A stretch of 64,000 bases of DNA from Brassicibacter mesophilus (GTDB taxonomy: Bacteria; Bacillota; Clostridia; Tissierellales; Proteiniboraceae). The position numbers and the translations under genes were made by a program. Under the pieces are notes generated by a model that saw nothing but the letters and a program-made list of their open reading frames with translations, did not search any database and was not told the origin of the DNA. Positions within the stretch are counted from its first letter, which is position 1. Every line of letters begins with the position of its first letter. This document shows positions 9,319-18,631 of this stretch, one piece after another. The stretch is from positions 43,478 through 107,477 of the forward strand of contig NZ_JBNPXI010000015.1 in assembly GCF_050433385.1 (NCBI RefSeq). The letters run 5' to 3'.

Positions 9319-9858
9319 ATGAGATTTTTAGGAAAATGCTTTGTATTTGGAGACAAGAAACTATTTTATTTCATTAATAAAAATATAAGCTGTAGCTTTC
9401 TAAATAGAATTATGCCTTTTATTACAGAACTAGGAGGGGCTATATTTTCTAGTATACTTCCTCTGCTCTTGATAATCATAAACGCAGGGAAGTCAAGAAT
9501 ACTAGGGATTGAAATATTAGCCTCATTGTCAGTAAGTCAAGTATTTGTTCAGCTGTTAAAAAGGATGTTAACAAGAGAAAGGCCTTATAATATTTTACAG
9601 AATATAAACACATTTGGTATTAAACTTAAGGACTATTCATTTCCATCTGGACATACAACTGCAAGTTTTTCCATGGCAACCATTTTATCACTTTATATGC
9701 CTCAGATGATGATGCTTTTTGTTATTGCCGCGTTTGTAGTAGGTATATCAAGGATTTATCTAGCGGTACACTATCCTTCAGATGTTTTTGTTGGGATTAT
9801 TTTAGGAACTGCTTCATCGTTTGTTACACATTCATATTTTTTAAATTATATGGCTTAG
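9319..9858 (+). CDS. PAP2 family phosphatase (undecaprenyl-diphosphatase-like)
   Basis: 179-residue membrane phosphatase with all three PAP2 signatures: KRMLTRERP (81-89), PSGH (109-112) and SRIYLAVHYPSD (144-155; catalytic His151). Five to six hydrophobic segments fit the PgpB/BcrC fold, and the short length fits the small undecaprenyl-pyrophosphate or phosphatidylglycerophosphate phosphatases of Firmicutes. Likely role: recycling of the C55 lipid carrier or lipid phosphate removal at the outer face of the membrane; which substrate is used cannot be read from sequence. AAAAAGGATG precedes the ATG. It is monocistronic with its own terminator. Confidence 0.88.
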   Translation: MRFLGKCFVFGDKKLFYFINKNISCSFLNRIMPFITELGGAIFSSILPLLLIIINAGKSRILGIEILASLSVSQVFVQLLKRMLTRERPYNILQNINTFGIKLKDYSFPSGHTTASFSMATILSLYMPQMMMLFVIAAFVVGISRIYLAVHYPSDVFVGIILGTASSFVTHSYFLNYMA

Positions 9859-9866
9859 AATTCATG

Positions 9867-9893
9867 GGAGTATCGGATTGATACTTCTTTTTT
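9867..9893 (+). terminator. Terminator of PAP2 gene
   Basis: GGAGTATC/GATACTTC stem with 5-base loop followed by TTTTTTAAT. Confidence 0.75.
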
Positions 9894-9914
9894 AATAAAT
9901 ATTAAATTTAATAC

Positions 9915-9943
9915 TTTACAACTTTAGCGCAATAAAGTATAAT
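9915..9943 (+). promoter_or_regulatory. Promoter of amino-acid ABC genes
   Basis: TTTACA (9915-9920), 17-base spacer, TATAAT (9938-9943); start codon 41 bases further. Confidence 0.7.
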
Positions 9944-9984
9944 AACATCTATATTATTTATTAAAATAGAGGAGGCAATATATT

Positions 9985-10788
9985 ATGAAAAACAAAATTA
10001 TAATTTTTTTTGTACTGATTATATCAATGTCATTGATATTTAGTGGATGTGGAGAAAAACATTCAATTGATGATTCTCTAAATCAGATTAAAGAAAAAGG
10101 TGAATTTGTTGTAGGATTAGATGATAGTTTCCCACCTATGGGATTTAGAGATAAAAAAGGTGAAATAGTTGGTTTTGATATAGATCTAGCAAAGGAAGCT
10201 GCGAAGAGAATAGGTGTAAATGTGGTTTTTAAGCCTGTTGATTGGGATGGTGTTGTTCTAAGTCTAAAAAACAAGGATATTGATGTAATATGGAATGGTC
10301 TAACTATTACTGAAGAAAGACAAAAGCAAATTAATTTTTCAAATGTTTATTTAGAAAATAGACAAATAATAGTAGTGCAAAATGAATCAGATATAAAATC
10401 TAAGTCAGATTTATCTGGAACAACTGTTGGTTTACAGCTAGGAAGTAGTAGTGAAGCAGCACTATCGTCTGATAAAGATACGCAAAACTCATTAAAAGAA
10501 GTAAAAAAATATTCTAATAACACTGAGGCATTAATGGATTTAGCTGCTGGAAGAGTAGATGCAGTAATAGTAGATGAGGTAGTTGGAAGATACTATATTG
10601 AGAAAAGAGCAGGTGTATATAAAGTTCTAGAGGATGATTTTGGGAAAGAGTCATATGGTGTAGGACTAAGAAAAGAAGATAAAAGCTTTTTAGAAGAGCT
10701 GAATAGAGTTTTAGATGAAATAAAAAAAGATGGAACCGGTGAACAAATATCTAATAAATGGTTTGGAGAGAATATAATTTCTAAGTAG
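9985..10788 (+). CDS. Amino-acid ABC transporter, substrate-binding lipoprotein
   Basis: 267 residues with a lipoprotein signal peptide (lipobox IFSGC, Cys22) and the type 3 periplasmic-binding fold: FVVGLDDSFPPMGFRDKKGE near residue 41, VGFDIDLAKEAAKRIG, then NGLTITEERQKQINFS and YGVGLRKED. This family (SBP_bac_3) captures polar or other amino acids for ABC import. The next gene is the matching permease. No ATPase gene of the GlnQ/HisP type is found in the following 10 kb, so the pair must borrow an ATPase from elsewhere. Substrate specificity is not predictable here. Confidence 0.93.
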   Translation: MKNKIIIFFVLIISMSLIFSGCGEKHSIDDSLNQIKEKGEFVVGLDDSFPPMGFRDKKGEIVGFDIDLAKEAAKRIGVNVVFKPVDWDGVVLSLKNKDIDVIWNGLTITEERQKQINFSNVYLENRQIIVVQNESDIKSKSDLSGTTVGLQLGSSSEAALSSDKDTQNSLKEVKKYSNNTEALMDLAAGRVDAVIVDEVVGRYYIEKRAGVYKVLEDDFGKESYGVGLRKEDKSFLEELNRVLDEIKKDGTGEQISNKWFGENIISK

Positions 10789-10799
10789 GAGGATTTAAG

Positions 10800-11438
10800 G
10801 TGAATTATTTTATAGATGTTACAGGGTATATACTACAAGGTTGTATCATTACAATAAAATTATATCTAGTTACTGCCCTATTTTCTGTTCCTTTAGGAAT
10901 AGCGTCGGCACTAGGAAAAATATCATCTTCTAAAATATTAAAAAGCTTGTTAAGTATATATACATGGCTTTTTAGAGGAACTCCATTGCTATTGCAAATA
11001 TTTTTTGCTTATTATGGGCTTCCTGTTTTAGGAATTACATTGAGTCCTTTCATGGCCGCAACACTAACTTTTATACTTAATTATGGTGCTTATTTGACTG
11101 AAATATTTAGAGCAGGAATTGAATCTATAGATAAAGGGCAATATGAAGCAGCAAAGGCGTTAGGGTTCAATTACAGACAAACTATGGGATATATAATACT
11201 TCCTCAAACTGTTAGAAGAGTATTACCTCCAACTTGTAACGAAGGCATCACGCTAATAAAGGATACTGCATTAGTAGCTGCTATAGGTATGGGTGATCTG
11301 TTAAGAGCTGCTAAAGAGGTTGTAACAAGAGACTTTACCATTACTCCTTTCATAATTGCAGCACTATTGTATCTTATGATGACAACTTTAATAATTTTAG
11401 TCTTTAGAAAACTAGAAGCAAGATATTCCTATGAATAG
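10800..11438 (+). CDS. Amino-acid ABC transporter, permease
   Basis: 212 residues, HisM/GlnP-type inner-membrane permease with five hydrophobic helices and the EAA loop EAAKALGFNYRQTMGYIILPQ near residues 118-138 that docks the ATPase. It starts with GTG, chosen because AGGAGG lies 7 bases upstream, 11 bases behind the binding-protein stop. A terminator follows, so the operon ends here without an ATPase gene. That may mean a shared ATPase encoded elsewhere. Confidence 0.92.
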   Translation: MNYFIDVTGYILQGCIITIKLYLVTALFSVPLGIASALGKISSSKILKSLLSIYTWLFRGTPLLLQIFFAYYGLPVLGITLSPFMAATLTFILNYGAYLTEIFRAGIESIDKGQYEAAKALGFNYRQTMGYIILPQTVRRVLPPTCNEGITLIKDTALVAAIGMGDLLRAAKEVVTRDFTITPFIIAALLYLMMTTLIILVFRKLEARYSYE

Positions 11439-11455
11439 AGAACATCCAACAATAA

Positions 11456-11502
11456 AAAATCTCCTTTAAAAGATGAAAACATCAATTAAAGGAGATTTTC
11501 TC
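11456..11502 (+). terminator. Terminator of amino-acid ABC operon
   Basis: AAAATCTCCTTTAA and TTAAAGGAGATTTT pair perfectly (14 bp) and end in TTTTCTC. Confidence 0.85.
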
Positions 11503-11569
11503 GTGATAAAGATAAAATGTATATATTTAATTAATAATCATTTTCTGTGTAACAAAAAACAAGCAATTT

Positions 11570-11683
11570 TTAGCATCTACCATAGCCATAAGGCATAAAT
11601 AAAACTACTAACAACAAGAAAAAGAATAGTAACTCAGTGCCATTATCTCCAAAGCCACCAAATAATCCTTTATTTTCAGCCAT
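11570..11683 (-). CDS. 37-residue hydrophobic mini-protein
   Basis: A short minus-strand gene with an excellent AAAGGAGGT ribosome binding site 6 bases before its ATG. The 37-residue product begins MAENKGLFGGFGDNGTELL and has one hydrophobic helix (LLFFFLLLVVLF) followed by PYGYGRC at the end. A Gly/Phe-rich start, one helix and a polar Cys-terminated tail resemble the small YjcZ-like or uncharacterised membrane mini-proteins of spore-forming Firmicutes; this kinship is a tentative recognition. It is divergent from the efflux operon at 11851. Its size is below most gene finders' limits. Confidence 0.75.
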   Translation of the reverse strand: MAENKGLFGGFGDNGTELLFFFLLLVVLFMPYGYGRC

Positions 11684-11770
11684 AATACAACCTCCTTTAT
11701 TTAATAACTTATTTCCTTACTTAATACATTATATTAATAAAAAAATATAGTGTTACTTTTTATGTCTTGG

Positions 11771-11824
11771 ATTGACTACATGGTCAATAGATGATAAAAT
11801 ATTGCTAAGATGACCATGTGGTCA
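11771..11824 (+). promoter_or_regulatory. Efflux operon promoter with two TetR-type operators
   Basis: TTGACT (11772-11777), 17-base spacer and TAAAAT (11795-11800) form a near-consensus promoter. The palindrome TGACTACATGGTCA (11773-11786) covers the -35 box and spacer. A second, TGACCATGTGGTCA (11811-11824), lies just past the start of transcription. The two differ by one base once one is inverted, and are 38 bp apart centre to centre. The TetR gene at the end of the operon is the likely repressor (inference). Confidence 0.75.
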
Positions 11825-11850
11825 AACAAGCTTATATCTGAGGTGAAATA

Positions 11851-12561
11851 ATGGATAAAAGTGTTTTAATGAAAGTAGAAAACTTATCAAAAGAATATCA
11901 AATGGGAGAAGTAACAGTAAGGGCACTACAGGAGGTTTCATTTGAAATTAATGAAGGAGAATTTGTTGTAATATTAGGTCCTAGTGGTTCAGGTAAGAGT
12001 ACTTTATTAAATATACTTGGTGGCATGGATAAACCAACAACTGGAGAAGTCTTTTTACAAGAGCAAAGCATTACCGGCTACAATGATAAGGAATTAACCA
12101 GCTATAGGCGAGATAAAGTGGGTTTTGTTTTTCAGTTCTATAATCTTATGGCTAATTTAACAGCTAAAGAAAATGTAGAGTTAGCTACAGAAATATGCAA
12201 AGCTCCGCTAGATATTGATGAGATACTAGAAAATGTTGGGTTACAAGACAGAAAAGACCATTTTCCTTCTCAGATGAGTGGTGGGGAGCAGCAAAGGGTT
12301 GCTATAGCAAGAGCTGTTGCCAAAAATCCACTATTATTATTATGTGACGAACCTACAGGAGCACTAGACTTTAAAACTGGAATATCTATATTGTCATTAT
12401 TAAATAGAATAAATAAACAGTATAACAAAACGGTAATTATTATTACACACAACTCTCCTATTGCTAATATGGGAGATAGAGTAATTAAGATGAGAAGTGG
12501 AAAGATTATTGAAAATATCATAAATCCAAATCCAATAGAGCCTGAAAGGATTGCATGGTAA
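11851..12561 (+). CDS. MacB/LolD-like ABC transporter, ATP-binding protein
   Basis: 236 residues. Walker A GPSGSGKS at 43-50, signature MSGGEQQRVAIARA, Walker B LLLCDEPTGALD, H-loop ITHN. This is the MacB/LolD/FtsE-like class, which powers mechanotransmission permeases rather than direct substrate channels. The next gene (12561) is an FtsX-type permease and 14922 a HlyD-type adaptor, so the three make a tripartite-like efflux or export complex adapted to a Gram-positive envelope. Controlled from the double-operator promoter at 11771, probably by the TetR protein encoded at 16243. Cargo (antimicrobial peptide or drug) unknown. Confidence 0.93.
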   Translation: MDKSVLMKVENLSKEYQMGEVTVRALQEVSFEINEGEFVVILGPSGSGKSTLLNILGGMDKPTTGEVFLQEQSITGYNDKELTSYRRDKVGFVFQFYNLMANLTAKENVELATEICKAPLDIDEILENVGLQDRKDHFPSQMSGGEQQRVAIARAVAKNPLLLLCDEPTGALDFKTGISILSLLNRINKQYNKTVIIITHNSPIANMGDRVIKMRSGKIIENIINPNPIEPERIAW

Positions 12562-14909
12562 TGAAGAGGTTAGATTTAAGACTCTTAAGACTTATTAAAA
12601 ATTCTAAAGGACAGTTTATAGCTATAACAGTGCTTGTAATAGTCGGGCTTACTATTTACACTGCATTAAGTACTGCTATAGTAAATCTTGAGGACACTTT
12701 AAACTACTATTATGACGAAACAAACTTTGCTGATATATTTGTTCAATTTTCAAAGGTTCCTGAGTCTGCTTTAGATAAGGTAAGGAGCGTCAATGGAGTC
12801 AAAGAAGTAGAGGGAAGAATAGTTTTTGATATACAAATGAAAACCGATGATAGCGATGAAAAAGTTAAAACTAGGATTGTTTCAATAGCTGATAACAGTA
12901 TTATAAACAAATTATACATCACAGATGGAAACAATATAGAGACTAAAAGTAAGGATGCTATAGTAATTGAACAGTTTGCTAAAGCAAGAAATATACGTAT
13001 TAACGATACTATAAAACCGTATATTGAAGGAAGAACATTTAATCTAAACGTTAATGGAATATCGGCAAGTCCTGAATACGTATATTTAATGGAGAATGAA
13101 CAGAGCTTTTTACCTATGCCAGATAAATTTGGGATTATTTTTGTCTCGCAGGAATTTGCAAGACAAAACTTCGGCTTCAAAGACAGCTATAATGAGATTC
13201 TAATTACTGTAAAAGATAGAGAACATGTAGATAGGATAAAAGACCAAGTTGAAAAGGTATTAAAGCAGTATGGTGTTAAAAGAATATATACTCGTGATGA
13301 ACAATTAAGTCACCGTATGGTATCAGAGGAAATTAAAGGAGTTAAGCAAACATCAAGCACAGTGCCTTTGATATTTCTAGGAGTTGCAGCTATTATAATT
13401 GCAGCTATGCTATCAAGGATGATACGAAATGATAGGATGTCCATAGGAGTACTTAAAGCACTTGGATACAGCAACATGAGTGTATTTATGCATTATATCA
13501 AGTATAGTATTATGATAGGGCTTATTGGCTCAGTATTTGGAATTGTTTTGGGGACTATTTTATCAGGTAATATGGCTAAACTATATACTCAATTTTTTAA
13601 TATTCCGATGCTTAAATTCAAATTTTATTATGGATATATATTTTCTGCTATTTCTCTTTCTATTATTTTCTGTACTATAGCAGGTATTTGGGGAGCAAGA
13701 AGGGTACTTAAAATATTGCCTGCTGAGTCTATGAGACCTGAACCTCCAAAGCAGGGTGGGAGAGTTTTCTTAGATAAAATAGACATACTATGGAGTAATT
13801 TATCTTTTAGCTGGAAAATGGTATTAAGAAATATACTAAGAAATAAAAAGAGATTTCTATTTATCACTTTAGGAATAGCAATGACATATGCAATAACACT
13901 TATGCCTGCTATAATGAATGCTGCCATAGATGATATATTTATTAATCATTACTCTGATTTCCAGAAGATGGATTATAATATTAACTTTAGTAAACCATTA
14001 AGTATTAATACAGTAAATGATATTAAACACATTGTAGATGTAGAAAAAATTGAGCCCAAAATAGAATTCCCTTTTGAAATTGTATATGGAAATAGTAAGA
14101 TTGTAGCTAATATTATAGGGGTGTATAGTAATACAGAGTTCTACGGATTTAAAAATATAAATGGGCAGAGTATAGATCTACCTAGTGAAGGAATTGTACT
14201 TTCAGAAGGCTTAGCAAGATTTATAGGCGTTCATAAAGGTGACAAAGTAAAGATAAAGACATTTATTCCTAATAAGGATGACGTTTATGTTGAAGTAAAG
14301 GATATCATTAAGCAATCACTAGGGACAAATGGATACATGAATATTGATGCTATGAGTAGTGAGCTTTTAGATAAAAATCTTATTACAGGAGTTTATATAG
14401 ATTCTGCTGATGATGTGAAAGGAAAACTTGAAGATATAAAAAATATATCATCTATACAGTCACTGTATGATATGAAATCAATATTTGAACAGTTTATGGG
14501 ATTAATGATGGTTTCTATAAGTATGATGGTATTATTTGCAGGAATACTAGGATTTGTAATAGTTTATAATTCAACTATCATGAATATAGCAGAGAGAAGA
14601 TTAGAATTTTCATCACTAAGGGTTATGGGGTTTTCAAAGAATGAGATTTTCAAAATCGTGTCTAAGGAAAATGCAATAATGACTGTTGCTGGAATCATAT
14701 TTGGTATTCCACTAGGTCAATCCATGTTGACTTCACTAGAAACGGTATTTAGTACTGAAATATATACCATTGAGATGAATCCATCACTATATAGTTATAT
14801 AATTACAGCGGCTCTTACTATAGTTTTTGTTGTATTAGCACAATTAGCAACCTATAAGAAAATAAATAAGCTTGATTTTATTGAAGCATTGAAAAATAGA
14901 ATCTCTTAA
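12561..14909 (+). CDS. FtsX-type ABC transporter permease
   Basis: 782 residues. N-terminal helix (about 18-40), a large extracytoplasmic domain, three helices (about 270-390) and a second similar half with an extracytoplasmic region and three helices at the C terminus: two FtsX domains, as in eight-helix Gram-positive MacB-like permeases of the BceB/YknZ kind. The start is placed at the ATG overlapping the previous stop (TAATG); an in-frame ATG at 12555 is equally possible. AAAGGA lies upstream. It works with the ATPase before it and the adaptor after it. Confidence 0.9.
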   Translation: MKRLDLRLLRLIKNSKGQFIAITVLVIVGLTIYTALSTAIVNLEDTLNYYYDETNFADIFVQFSKVPESALDKVRSVNGVKEVEGRIVFDIQMKTDDSDEKVKTRIVSIADNSIINKLYITDGNNIETKSKDAIVIEQFAKARNIRINDTIKPYIEGRTFNLNVNGISASPEYVYLMENEQSFLPMPDKFGIIFVSQEFARQNFGFKDSYNEILITVKDREHVDRIKDQVEKVLKQYGVKRIYTRDEQLSHRMVSEEIKGVKQTSSTVPLIFLGVAAIIIAAMLSRMIRNDRMSIGVLKALGYSNMSVFMHYIKYSIMIGLIGSVFGIVLGTILSGNMAKLYTQFFNIPMLKFKFYYGYIFSAISLSIIFCTIAGIWGARRVLKILPAESMRPEPPKQGGRVFLDKIDILWSNLSFSWKMVLRNILRNKKRFLFITLGIAMTYAITLMPAIMNAAIDDIFINHYSDFQKMDYNINFSKPLSINTVNDIKHIVDVEKIEPKIEFPFEIVYGNSKIVANIIGVYSNTEFYGFKNINGQSIDLPSEGIVLSEGLARFIGVHKGDKVKIKTFIPNKDDVYVEVKDIIKQSLGTNGYMNIDAMSSELLDKNLITGVYIDSADDVKGKLEDIKNISSIQSLYDMKSIFEQFMGLMMVSISMMVLFAGILGFVIVYNSTIMNIAERRLEFSSLRVMGFSKNEIFKIVSKENAIMTVAGIIFGIPLGQSMLTSLETVFSTEIYTIEMNPSLYSYIITAALTIVFVVLAQLATYKKINKLDFIEALKNRIS

Positions 14910-14921
14910 GGGGGTCTTCGA

Positions 14922-16154
14922 ATGAAAAAAATGAAATATGTCATTATTGCTACAGTATTATTAGCTATGGTGGGTGTAGGTGTATACTTTGCAAAAGGTA
15001 ATAGTGCAGTAAAGGTTGAAACTTTTACTGCGAAGCGTGACGATATAAAAAGTTTCATAGATGAAACTGCAACAGTTAAAGCAAATAACCAGAGAATAGT
15101 ATATTCGAAAAGTGTTGGAGAAGTGCTTAAGCTAGATGTTAGTGCAGGAGAAGAGATAAAAAAAGGAGACATTATTGCAGTTTTAAATACTGAGGAAGCG
15201 GAGCTACAGATTAAAAGTCTGAAGGCTAAGAAAAACGCATTACTAGCTTCATACAGTGAAGCTACAAAGCTTCCTGATAAAGAGATAATTAATAAAGCAG
15301 AAGCTAATGTTAGAAGTATTGAAATATTAGTAGAAAATGCAAAAAATGATGCAGAGAAAAGTAAAAAGTTATTTGAAGAGGGAGCAATAAGTGAAGATAA
15401 TTATCAAAATGCATTAAACAATCTTAAGATTCAGCAGGAAGCATTAGAAGTAGCAAAAAATGAACTTGCAAGTATTAAAAAAGGGCCTTCTGAAAACATA
15501 AAGAAGCAATATGAAGCTCAGATATCTGAGATAGATTATCAGATTGATATTTTAAATAAAAATAAGGGAAATTCTTTAATTGAAGCGCCTATTGATGGAA
15601 TAGTTCTTGAAACATATGTAAAGGAAGGAGCATACCTACAGCCTGGGGTGCCTGTTTTAGAAATCGGTAATGGAAATGACTTATACCTTGAGGTAGACAT
15701 TTTAGTAAGCGAAATAGGCGAAATAAAAGAAAATGCACCAGTTATAGTGTATAATGATGATTTGGATATTGAAAACATCACTGGAGTAGTTACAAAGATA
15801 TATCCAAAAGCTTTTAGCAAAATCTCAGACCTAGGGATAGAGCAAAAAAGAGTTAAAATAGAGATCGACTTGAATAATGATACAGATAGGCTAAAGGTAG
15901 GCTATGATGTAAATGCAAAGATAGTAACAAATGAAAAGAAAAATTCAATCATAGTTCCTGATAGTGCAGTATTTGATTATGAGGATGGAGATTATGTATA
16001 TATATTAAACGAAAATACAGCAGGATTAAGAAAAGTCGAGACTGGTATTGAAGGTGAAGATATGATTGAAATAATATCTGGAGTAAAAACAGGAGAACGT
16101 GTTATATTAAGTCCAGATGAGAAGATAAAAGAAGGTGTAGAAGTCAAATATTAG
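14922..16154 (+). CDS. HlyD/RND-type efflux adaptor subunit
   Basis: 410 residues. One N-terminal transmembrane anchor (residues 5-24), a lipoyl-like half near GEVLKLDVSAGEEIKKGD, a coiled-coil hairpin (about 85-185, heptads of K, E and L), the second lipoyl half near IEAPIDGIVLETYVKEGAYL, then beta-barrel and membrane-proximal domains ending with LSPDEKIKEG. This is the YknX/MacA-like adaptor that links the permease to the cell surface. GGGGG precedes the ATG and the gene starts 12 bases behind the permease, so it belongs to the same operon. Confidence 0.91.
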   Translation: MKKMKYVIIATVLLAMVGVGVYFAKGNSAVKVETFTAKRDDIKSFIDETATVKANNQRIVYSKSVGEVLKLDVSAGEEIKKGDIIAVLNTEEAELQIKSLKAKKNALLASYSEATKLPDKEIINKAEANVRSIEILVENAKNDAEKSKKLFEEGAISEDNYQNALNNLKIQQEALEVAKNELASIKKGPSENIKKQYEAQISEIDYQIDILNKNKGNSLIEAPIDGIVLETYVKEGAYLQPGVPVLEIGNGNDLYLEVDILVSEIGEIKENAPVIVYNDDLDIENITGVVTKIYPKAFSKISDLGIEQKRVKIEIDLNNDTDRLKVGYDVNAKIVTNEKKNSIIVPDSAVFDYEDGDYVYILNENTAGLRKVETGIEGEDMIEIISGVKTGERVILSPDEKIKEGVEVKY

Positions 16155-16242
16155 ATGAGAAGTAATTTGCAGATAATTATTTCCAGAATTTGAATATGAA
16201 AAATAGAATGTTAGAAAAGAATATTATGGAAGGTGTATTGAT

Positions 16243-16878
16243 TTGTTTGAAAGCTTTGAGAATTTATCAGAAGAAAAAAGAAATAGGATAATTGATGTAT
16301 GTATTGAGGAATTTGCAGAGCATGGATATAAAAAAGGCTCTACTAATGAAATTACAAAAAAAGCAGGAATATCTAAGGGTATACTGTTTCACTACTTTAA
16401 AAATAAAAAAAATTTATACCTATATATTGTTGATCATGTAATGAATAATTTTAGTAAAACTTTATTTAATCAAATCGAAAATATGGATAGCGATGATATA
16501 TTCAATGTAATAAAAAATGTTACATTAATGAAGATGAAAGTATTTTCTCAATCCCCTATAGTTTATGAGTTTATGGTAAATGCTTTTTTGTCTCCACCTG
16601 AAGAAATAGAAGAAGATATAAAAAATAGATATTTTCAAATTTATAATGAGAGCTTTAGAATATTGATTCAAAAGCTTGATACTACTAATCTAAAAAAAGA
16701 CATAAACGAAAAAAAAGCTATTGAACTATTATTCATTGCATTAGATGCAATTGCTAATAAATACATTAAGGAATATAAAGGAAGAGAAAAAGATATAATT
16801 GAGGAAGCAGATAAAATTATAAAAGAATTCGATCAGTATATGTATATATTGAAATGGGGATTTTACGATAAAGCCTAG
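16243..16878 (+). CDS. TetR family transcriptional regulator
   Basis: 211 residues with a TetR-type N-terminal DNA-binding domain (residues 13-60: RIIDVCIEEFAEHGY ... ITKKAGISKGILFHYFKNK) and a helical ligand domain. The start codon is TTG, supported by GGAAGGTG 8 bases upstream; no ATG is placed better. It is the last gene of the efflux operon and probably represses it at the two palindromes near 11771, a self-controlled arrangement common for TetR-regulated pumps (inference). The inducing ligand is unknown. Confidence 0.9.
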   Translation: MFESFENLSEEKRNRIIDVCIEEFAEHGYKKGSTNEITKKAGISKGILFHYFKNKKNLYLYIVDHVMNNFSKTLFNQIENMDSDDIFNVIKNVTLMKMKVFSQSPIVYEFMVNAFLSPPEEIEEDIKNRYFQIYNESFRILIQKLDTTNLKKDINEKKAIELLFIALDAIANKYIKEYKGREKDIIEEADKIIKEFDQYMYILKWGFYDKA

Positions 16879-16881
16879 ATG

Positions 16882-16905
16882 ACCAGCTGAAATAAGCTGG
16901 TTTTT
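16882..16905 (+). terminator. Terminator of efflux operon
   Basis: ACCAGCT-GAAATA-AGCTGGT hairpin followed by TTTTATTTG. Confidence 0.85.
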
Positions 16906-17066
16906 ATTTGAAAATACAGTTATTAATAAATCTTAATAAGTAATTAATTAAAGATTAACAAAATTCTGAAAAAACATTTATATAATATAAGTATAACAAA
17001 AATACCATAAGTTTGAATAAACGAAAAAAACAGTAAATATGATTTAATTATTAGGGGGGATTATTA

Positions 17067-18500
17067 TTGAGGAAAAATAAAGGGATAGCTATAGTGATGT
17101 CTTTAATCATGCTAGTATCTATTTTAGGTGGATGTACAAATGATAGTTATACTGATAATAATAAGGAAAGTGAAGTAAATTTCAGCAGCATTAATGTATC
17201 TCTTTTAAATTCAAAAAATATAATGAATACAATAAAAGAGCTGTCTTCAGAGAGATATAACGGAAGACTAGCAGGTACGAAAGGAAACGAATTAGCAGCA
17301 GAATATATAGCAGGTTACTTTAAAAAAGTTAAATTAGAATCGCCTAAAGGGCTAGAAAATTTTAGACAGAGCTATACACAGAATGTCAGGTTTACAAATA
17401 GTGCACCTAAGTTAGGTATTCTAGATAACGAGGGGAATTTAATTAAAGAATATAGTTATTTAGAGGACTTTTCTGTGCAAACATTCATAACTGCTTTGAG
17501 TATAAAGGGAGAAATAAAAGGAAAAGCTGTTGTAATCGAAACTGTCGAGCAGTTGTCAGAGGATACAGAAAAACTAAAAGACAAAATTTTGCTTATACCT
17601 GAAGCTGTAAATAATAAAATTGGCACTAGGACTCTAATCACTCGTATATTAGAGTCTAGAATGAATGTAAAGGGTATTTTGTGTGAAGTAGATATATCAA
17701 GTCCTAATCATAGATATAATGCATTTGTAGTGGGGCCCAATGCTCAACCCGTAGCTATATTCAATAATAGTGCACCGATGATGTTCATGAGTGATGCAGA
17801 TTCATTCAAAGAAATGAAAACAGCTGCTAAAAAAGGTTCTGACTTATATATGAAAGCAGACTATTCAGTAGAAAATGTAACAGCTTCTAATATAATTGGG
17901 TTAATGGAAGGTAATGATAAGGAGTTAAAAAATGAATTCATTATCATAGGTGCTCACTTTGACCATGTAGGTGATAATAAAAATGAAACCTATAATCCTG
18001 GTGCATTTGATAACGGTTCTGGTACTGCAGCAATAATGGAAATAGCTAGAGTGTTAAAAGAAAACAAGATTAAGCCAAAGAAGTCTATACTTTTTATAGC
18101 TTTTAATGGAGAAGAAGAGGGATTGTATGGATCACACCATTATGCAGACCACCCTGTATACCCACTAAATGACAAGACTGTTATGATAAATCTTGATATG
18201 GTCGGTTCAAAAACACCTATACCTTTGAGTATAGAAAGCTTTGACAGCACTAATACTAAACTGAGAGATAAATTATATAAATATGCTAAGGGATTAAATG
18301 TCGAGAGCATTGCAGATGTAGGTCAAGGAAGTGATCATGCGCCATTTGCAGCAAAAGGTGTAGATGCAGTTTGTTTAATACACATGGATTTGAAGAATGG
18401 ATACCATACACCAAAAGATACTATTGAAACTGTTGACGAAAAAAGAGCTGAAGAAGTTGTTAAGCTTGTACTATTCTACTTAGATAAGAATGCATACTAA
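17067..18500 (+). CDS. M28 family metallopeptidase, lipoprotein
   Basis: 477 residues. Lipoprotein signal (lipobox SILGGC, Cys23), a protease-associated-like insert in the first half, then the M28 dizinc aminopeptidase core with ligand and catalytic candidates His297 and Asp299 (GAHFDH), Asp315 (GAFDNGSG), Glu349/Glu350 (FNGEEEGLYGS), Asp377 (NLDMVG) and His447 (GYHTPKD). All expected residues are present, so it should be an active, surface-anchored aminopeptidase or carboxypeptidase. The start codon is TTG with GGGGGG 7 bases upstream. It stands alone. Likely role: peptide nutrition at the cell surface. Confidence 0.91.
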   Translation: MRKNKGIAIVMSLIMLVSILGGCTNDSYTDNNKESEVNFSSINVSLLNSKNIMNTIKELSSERYNGRLAGTKGNELAAEYIAGYFKKVKLESPKGLENFRQSYTQNVRFTNSAPKLGILDNEGNLIKEYSYLEDFSVQTFITALSIKGEIKGKAVVIETVEQLSEDTEKLKDKILLIPEAVNNKIGTRTLITRILESRMNVKGILCEVDISSPNHRYNAFVVGPNAQPVAIFNNSAPMMFMSDADSFKEMKTAAKKGSDLYMKADYSVENVTASNIIGLMEGNDKELKNEFIIIGAHFDHVGDNKNETYNPGAFDNGSGTAAIMEIARVLKENKIKPKKSILFIAFNGEEEGLYGSHHYADHPVYPLNDKTVMINLDMVGSKTPIPLSIESFDSTNTKLRDKLYKYAKGLNVESIADVGQGSDHAPFAAKGVDAVCLIHMDLKNGYHTPKDTIETVDEKRAEEVVKLVLFYLDKNAY

Positions 18501-18577
18501 AATAGATGTTAAAAATTCAAATATAAATTATAAATAATTAATCTTAGATAAATACAAATAAGAGTTGCTATATAAAT

Positions 18578-18604
18578 AGGAGATGACCTATTAAGTCATC
18601 TCCT
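18578..18604. terminator. Bidirectional terminator, M28 gene / thi operon
   Basis: AGGAGATGAC and GTCATCTCCT pair perfectly around CTATTAA between two convergent genes; A/T-rich flanks on both sides give a U-tract in either direction. Confidence 0.75.
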
Positions 18605-18631
18605 CTAAAATTTTGTAGAGCTTACTTTTGC

